Positions 58,381 through 64,000 of a DNA stretch of 64,000 bases are shown here, one piece after another. Made by a program: the position numbers and the translations under genes. Source of the DNA: Zingiber officinale (Eukaryota; Streptophyta; Magnoliopsida; Zingiberales; Zingiberaceae); the NCBI RefSeq assembly GCF_018446385.1, contig NC_056004.1, positions 26,790,492 to 26,854,491 on the forward strand. The letters are read 5' to 3'. Numbering within the stretch: position 1 is the stretch's first letter; every line of letters begins with the position of its first letter. Under the pieces are notes generated by a model. That model was given only the letters and a program-made list of their open reading frames with translations. It searched no databases and had not been told where the DNA came from.

Positions 58381-60131
58381 TCGGGATCAGGTTCATGTTT
58401 ACGGATCAAGTCCGAAGATTCTCCCAAAACATGAATCTTTAGTGCCTTACAACCCTCCCACTCTGACGAGGCACTCCGTGGTTGTGTATCATGTGTGACA
58501 CGTGTTGCAGTCTCTTGTGGTACTTCATCTTGTACTGTTGGTACTGAAGTAGACGTATCTTCTCTAAGTTCTTCTAAAACAACTTTGCTACTGGGCTTGT
58601 GATCCATTATATAGTCTTCTTCTAAAAACTGGGCATTGGTACTAACAATGACCTTCTGGTCTTTAGGACTATAAAATAAATCACCTTTCGTTCCTTTGGG
58701 ATACCCCACAAACACGCGAACTTCTGTACGAGATTCTAACTTATCAGCATCTGGTTTCAGCACATGTGCTGGACTACTCCAAATCCGAATATGTTTTAGA
58801 CTGGGTTTTCGCTCATTCCACAATTCTGTGGGAGTAGAAGAAACTGATTTAGAAGGTACTAAGTTCAGAATGTACACTGTCGTTTCCAGAGCGTATCCCC
58901 AAAATGAATTTGGTAATTCCAAATAACTCATCATCGATCTAACCATCTCCATAAGAGTCCTATTCCTTCGTTCTGCCACACCATTCTGTTGGGGTGTACC
59001 AGGTGCTGACAGTTGGGATTGAATCCTGGCCTCTGATAAGTAATTCCTAAACTCTCCTAAGAGGTATTCGCCACCACGATCAGACCGTAGTGTCTTGATA
59101 CTTTTACCTAGTCGTTTCTCCACATCAACCTTGTACTCTTTGAACTTATCAAAGCACTCGGACTTGCGGCGCATTAGGTAAATGTATCCATATCTTGAAT
59201 AATCGTCTATGAAAGAGACAAAATATTCAAAACCTCCTCTTGCCTGGACAGACATAGGACCACACAAATCAGAGTGAACCAATTCTAACACTTCTTTGGC
59301 TCTATACCCCTTGGCCTTGAAAGGCCTTTTGGTCATTTTACCTTCCAAGCAAGATTCATAAGTTGAAAATTTTTCCAACTCTAATGAACCCAAAAGTCCA
59401 TCGGCTATAAGCCTCTGAATCCTACTTAAGTTAATATGACCAAGCCTTAGATGCCAAAGATATGCTTGGTTCATTTCTGAAGGTTCTTTTCTCTTATTTG
59501 AGTTAGAAGATGAGTTATAAATTTTCATGTTTTGCTTTGTGGGAGAAATTGGATTTAAATTATACAAATTGCCAACTAATGCACCAGAACAGATAATCAC
59601 TTTATTTCTCTTAATAACTACATCGTTACTAAAAGTAACTGAATATCCATCTAAAAACAGTTTAGAAACTAAAATTAAATTCTTTCTAAAACTGGGTACG
59701 TAAAGATAATTTCTTAAAACCAAATTTTTATTTCTACTAAAAGATAAGTAGACGTTTCCCACTGCAACAGCTGCCACCTTAGTAGAATTGCAGACATGAT
59801 CAGTGGCTCCCGTATCTACACACCAGGTGCTGGTAGATAACACCGCTAAATATGTTTCAATAACTAGAACATGAGATATACCTTTGTTGTTCTGATTCCT
59901 ACGAAGACAGTCCGCCTTCCAATGCCCTGACTGCTTGCAGATGAAGCACTTGCCCTTCGACTTCTTCATGCTAGCTTTAGGTCCTGTACTCTGAGATTTA
60001 TTCACTTTCTTTGCTGAACCAACTTGTTTCTTCTTCTTCTTTCCTTTCGGCTTAGAAGTAGAACCATTTTCAACATAGTGAATATGAGAGTTGTGACGAA
60101 ACAATCCTTCTGCTGCCTGAAGTTCTGTCAA
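58353..60131 (-). pseudogene. Copia zinc knuckle, protease, GAG-pre-integrase and integrase
   Basis: Open for 592 residues. CFICKQSGHWKADC is the CCHC knuckle of gag; WCVDTGATDHVCNS is the protease active site. HLRLGHINLSRIQRLIADGL is the pre-integrase zinc region. The integrase has its D-D-E residues in HSDLCGP, RSDRGGEYL and NGVAERRNRT, then RVFVGYPKGTKGDLFYSPKD. The frame joins gag through a stop at 60132-60134 and is lost near 58376 by a one-base shift into RT. Protease cuts the polyprotein; integrase inserts the cDNA. Confidence 0.93.
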
Positions 60132-60134
60132 TGA

Positions 60135-60689
60135 CTATACCCTTTTGTTCATATTGTAATTCAGGTGGAATTGCTCAAAACTTCTAGGTAGTGTTTGGAG
60201 GATCATATCGATCTGGGTTTCCCCATCAATTTCTCCTCCAAGGATCTGTATTTCGTTCAGATAAGCCATCATCTTTAGGATATGATCCCTCACAGGAGTA
60301 CCCTCTTGCATGGTGGCTGTCATTATTTTTCTCATGGCTTCTTGCCTAGAAGCCCTATCTTGATGACCAAAGAGTTCCTTGAGATTGTTCATAATATCAT
60401 AAGTTGTTGGTAAATCTTGATGTTGATGTTGCAATACATTTGACATAGAAGCCAAAATGTAACACCGCGTCGTCTCATCTACTTTTACCCATTTCCTATG
60501 ATATTCAATCTCCTCTTGGGTGGATTCACCAGTGGGTGCTTCAGGGCAAGGCTCAGTCAGTACAAATTTATAGCTTTCAACAGTAAGAACAATGTCCAGG
60601 TTCCTTTTCCAATCTATGTAGTTAGGACCAGTAAGTCTATTCTGTTGTAGTATGATGGACAGTGGGTTGAAAGTCATCCTAAGAATCAC
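60135..60689 (-). pseudogene. Copia gag (UBN2-type), ends in a premature stop
   Basis: It begins at 60689 or, more like the family, at the second ATG (MTFNPLSIILQQNRLTGPNY). DWKRNLDIVLTVESYKFVLT, ETTRCYILASMSNVLQHQHQ and ELFGHQDRASRQEAMRKIMT are copia gag text. After YNMNKRV a TAG at 60132-60134 ends the frame; the same frame continues with SLTELQAAEGLF. Gag packages the RNA into particles. Confidence 0.92.
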
Positions 60690-61779
60690 AAATAACTTTT
60701 GGTCAGAACTCTAAATTTAGAATAATATTGATTCCTTAAACAATACTATTTTAAATTAACCAACACCTCAAACCACTGTGAATTTTGTATGCCACGATAG
60801 TGTGGACGTATACAAATTCAACATTTATAAAAGGAGGGTTTTAACCCATTAATTTTATTATCTTGTCAACCTAACTTTTTGACAAATAAAATTAATAGTT
60901 GGTATCCTTTGGTCACACAAATAATAGCAGTGACTCCGATGGGGAGGATACTATTAGTTGTGCCTAAGTGTATACCATTACTTGACACTAAGTCCATTAA
61001 TAAGATTGTGCCCCTTCCGATGGGGAAGATCACACGCTCTTAATTAACTTCCTATAGTCATCCCAAATGGAAGTTTGTTCTAGTGATCTACAAACAAGCT
61101 CATCTGATATGGAGGAAGGCACTCAGAGCCAACGCAAAAGCTTGTTTGCATCACTTACAAACCAGTAATGGAGACCATGGATTTTACTTAAAAATCCCTC
61201 TCCCACTTAGTTATTTATAAATGAGGAATTTTAACTATTTTAGCCTACTAAACATGTATACTAACATACACACACAGCACAATATAAAAGCAATAAATAG
61301 AAAATCTAATTTTTAACTATTATGGCTTTTATCTATGGTTGTCCTCCGTGTGTTGTCATCCCAAGCTGCTGCCATATTTGGCCACCGCCACCGGGTCTAG
61401 CTGTCGCATCCATCTTGCTCCTTGTTCCGCTGCGCCTCTGGTCCTCAGAAGGTTCCATGCTTTGCAAGATTCGATCCGTGACATAAATATAATTTTACAA
61501 TTTTGATCCTATATTCCATAAAAGGAATGTACATGTATCTAGATCAAAAATAAAATCCTAATAAAACTAAATACAGCTCCTGCTGTATTTTATAATACAA
61601 TCATGCACACACATATAAATGCCCTTAACATGTCCAAGGGTCCAATCACACACATAAAACTATAAGCCATAATAGTTGGATCCTGCATCCACAAAGTTAG
61701 CACATCCTACTATTATCCTGCCTAAATTATGTATGACATGTGCATAATTAAACTAATACCAAATACACAGAGGTAAAAC
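60690..61779 (-). other. 5' leader of the second copia element
   Basis: About 1.1 kb, non-coding between primer-binding site and gag. GC-richer text at 61330-61480, no recognisable protein. Such long leaders usually carry packaging signals, which I cannot define here. Confidence 0.7.
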
Positions 61780-61794
61780 CTAGCTCTGATACCA
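61780..61794 (-). other. Primer-binding site of the second copia element
   Basis: The minus strand reads TGGTATCAGAGCTAG, two bases from the LTR end, complementary to initiator Met tRNA. Confidence 0.92.
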
Positions 61795-61796
61795 AT

Positions 61797-64000
61797 TGTT
61801 GGTTGCTACTCAGAAAACCTAGAGGTTCCACTGTATAAAAATTTTGTACAAAGGTCTGAACCTGTTCCTAGCTACCATGTGTTCTTTTAAATTAAATTTT
61901 GGATCACCTGTGGAACTTAACACGTTTGATCCAAAACTTAATTTATTTGTTCTTTTAGGTTTAGACTTGGATCTCCTGCGGAACTTAACACGTTCGATCC
62001 AAATCACCTAAGTTATTAATTCCATTAAATATTAATTTCCATAATTGGTTCCCAGTACTGACGTGGCGAGGCACATGACCTTCTTGGATATGGGAGCAAC
62101 CACCACCGACTAGACAAAACCTTTTATGGAAAGCTAATACTTAATTTCCTAAAATAACTTTAGGTTAACCGAAAGGAACAATCAAATCACAAGGAAAAGA
62201 AATAAACATAAGAACACTACATCGAAAATAAATTCGAAATACTAGGATCGTAAGCCTCTTGTATTTGGTATTATTTCTAAAAATAACTAGTATGATGCGG
62301 AAAGGAAAAATTACTAGTTATACCTTTTAGAAAGACATCTTGATCTTCTACCGTATTCCTCTTCTAACCTTGGACGTTGTGTGGGCAACGATCTTCCAAG
62401 ATGAGAAACCACCTAACCACCTTCTTCTCCTCCTTGCTAGGTTCGGCCAAAACAAAAGCTTCACCAAGGATGAAGAATAACACCAACCAAGCTCCAAGGG
62501 ATGCAAGCTTTCTCTCCTTCTTCTTCTTCTTCTCCAAGTAGTATCCGACCACCACAAAAGCTCCAAGAAAGAGATAGGTTTCGGCCACCACAAAGAGGAA
62601 GAGAGGGAGGGAGAATAGCCGGCCACAACACCAAAGAAAAGAGGGAGAAAACAATAGAAGTTGTAACCCATGAAGGCACCCCAACCCCTTCTTTTATATT
62701 CCTTGGCTTTGGCAAATAAGGAAATTTATTTATAATAAAATTTCCTTAACTTCCCTTGACAACAATTAATTAAGAAAAATTAAATAAAATTTCCTAATTA
62801 ATTGTATGTGGCCGGCCACCTCATATAGAGCAAATAAGATAATTTTTAATCAACAATTAAAACTTCCTTATTTGTCTTTGGAAATTTTATTTTTTAAAAT
62901 TTCCCTTTAAAATCCCTTCATGGTTGATAAAAATAAATTTCTATAATTTTTAATTTTTCAACATGTGAATAATTTTCAAAGAGTAAAAATAAATATCTTT
63001 CCAATCTACAAATAAGGAAAGAGATCTAATCTCTTTCTTTAATCTTTTGTAGATCCTTTTAAGAGAGATATTTTAATTTTAATTCTCTTTAATAAATTAT
63101 ATCTTCCACATAATAAAAATTAAAAATTAAAAATCTTTTTAATTTAATGGGGGTCGGCCACCTAAGCTTGGGTTCAAGCTAGGGCCGGCCACCCATGAAT
63201 TAAGGCTTGGCGGTAGCTTGAACCACAAGCTAGCTTGGCTGACCCCTTTATCATGGGTATGAAGGTGGGTATAGGTGGGTATAGTACTCTATAAATAAGA
63301 GGCTATGATAGAGACCGAGAGGAGGAATTGGTTTTGGTCTCCCGATAAAATTAAGCATCCCGTGTTCGCCCCGAACACACAACTTAATTTTATCAATAAT
63401 AATTCATTCCACTAGAGAACTATTATTGAACTACCGCACCAATCCCAAATTACATTTTTGGGCTCCTTCTTATTATAAGTGTGTTAGTCTCCCTGTGTTT
63501 AAGATGTCAAATGTCCACTAATTAAGTGAGTTACTGACAACTTATTTAATTAATATCTTAATCCAAGAATAGTACTACTCAACCTTATCGTCATGTCGGA
63601 CTAAGTCCACCTGTAGGGTTTAACATGACAATCTTTATGAGCTCATCTTGGGGACATTATCAACCTAGATTACTAGGACACAGTTTCCTTCTATAATCAA
63701 CAACACACACTATAAGTGATATCATTTCCCAACTTATCGGGCTTATTGATTCATCGAACTAAATCTCACCCATTGATAAATTAAAGAAATAAATATCAAA
63801 TATATGTGCTTGTTATTATATTAGGATTAAGAGCACACACTTCCATAATAACTGAGGTCTTTGTTCCTTTATAAAGTCAGTATAAAAGAAAACGACCTCT
63901 GATGGTCCTACTCAATACACTTTAAGTGTACTAGTGTAATTATATAGTTAAGATAAACTAATACCTAATTACACTACGACTTTCCAATGACTTGTTCCTT
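61797..64000 (-). repeat. 5' LTR of the second copia element, cut by the window end
   Basis: It matches 43601 to about 45808 with scattered substitutions. Roughly 200 bp should remain beyond 64000. The sequence ends inside the ACTACGACTTTCC stretch shared with 45781. Confidence 0.94.

Larger units (their letters stand above)
43601..64000 (-). mobile_element. Ty1/copia element, Tnt1/Tork-like order, with two nested insertions; 5' LTR cut by the window end
   Basis: The minus-strand order is 5' LTR 61797 to beyond 64000, primer-binding site 61780-61794, leader, gag 60135-60689, protease-integrase 58353-60131, RT in two pieces (57822-58329 and 56246-56955), RNase H in two pieces (56182-56245 and 46030-46266), polypurine tract 46009-46019, 3' LTR 43601-46008. 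Integrase precedes RT, the copia order. A gypsy element splits RNase H and a solo LTR splits RT. LTR copies differ by scattered substitutions. Stops in gag/pol and one frameshift show that it is not functional. Confidence 0.93.

Overview
This is nuclear DNA of a flowering plant, probably a monocot. The evidence is one spliced plant kinase gene with GT..AG introns, one small plant-type gene, and dense nested Ty1/copia and Ty3/gypsy elements, with a BED-zinc-finger hAT element, an Au-like SINE, an RTE-type LINE and a CACTA end. A Zingiberales-like source is only an impression. No bacterial, organellar or CRISPR-type sequence is seen.

Layout. (1) 1-15633: an old minus-strand Ty3/gypsy element (Tekay/Del-type chromovirus), its 3' LTR running off the left edge. 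Its 5' leader is split by a complete non-autonomous Ty1/copia element (6538-13106) that carries only gag. (2) 15634-25147: a mosaic made of a SIRE-like LTR rich in palindromes, a copia RT/RNase H remnant, a partial LTR of the family seen again at 43601, and a rearranged copia element with gag and two LTRs. One of those LTRs contains a complete hAT transposon (19958-22804). (3) 26794-39173: the main host gene, a Raf-like (ATN1-type) protein kinase on the minus strand, six coding exons, with a 10.8-kb third intron. That intron holds an Athila/Tat-like solo LTR, a SINE, a fold-back element and an RTE LINE tail. (4) 40538-40774: a small intact gene for a basic plant protein with its own TATA box. 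(5) 41386-43600: CACTA-like repeats. (6) 43601-64000: a minus-strand Ty1/copia element, whose 5' LTR runs off the right edge. Its RT is split by an 861-bp solo LTR and its RNase H by a complete young Ty3/gypsy element (46272-56176) with an uninterrupted 1163-residue pol.

Order of events that the nesting proves: copia 6538-13106 is younger than gypsy 1-15633; the hAT is younger than the LTR it sits in; gypsy 46272-56176 and solo LTR 56956-57816 are younger than copia 43601-64000, which itself entered a CACTA-type sequence. Target-site duplications (TSDs) confirm several of these: GGTTG, CTGCCCAA, ATCAC and CACGT.

Only the kinase and the small protein look like working host genes. I found no operon-like or defence-like new system. 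The least ordinary signals are arrays of short palindromes just upstream of the TATA box in four unrelated LTR families, the gag-only copia element, the DLG replacement in the kinase, and the rearranged copia locus around the hAT insertion.
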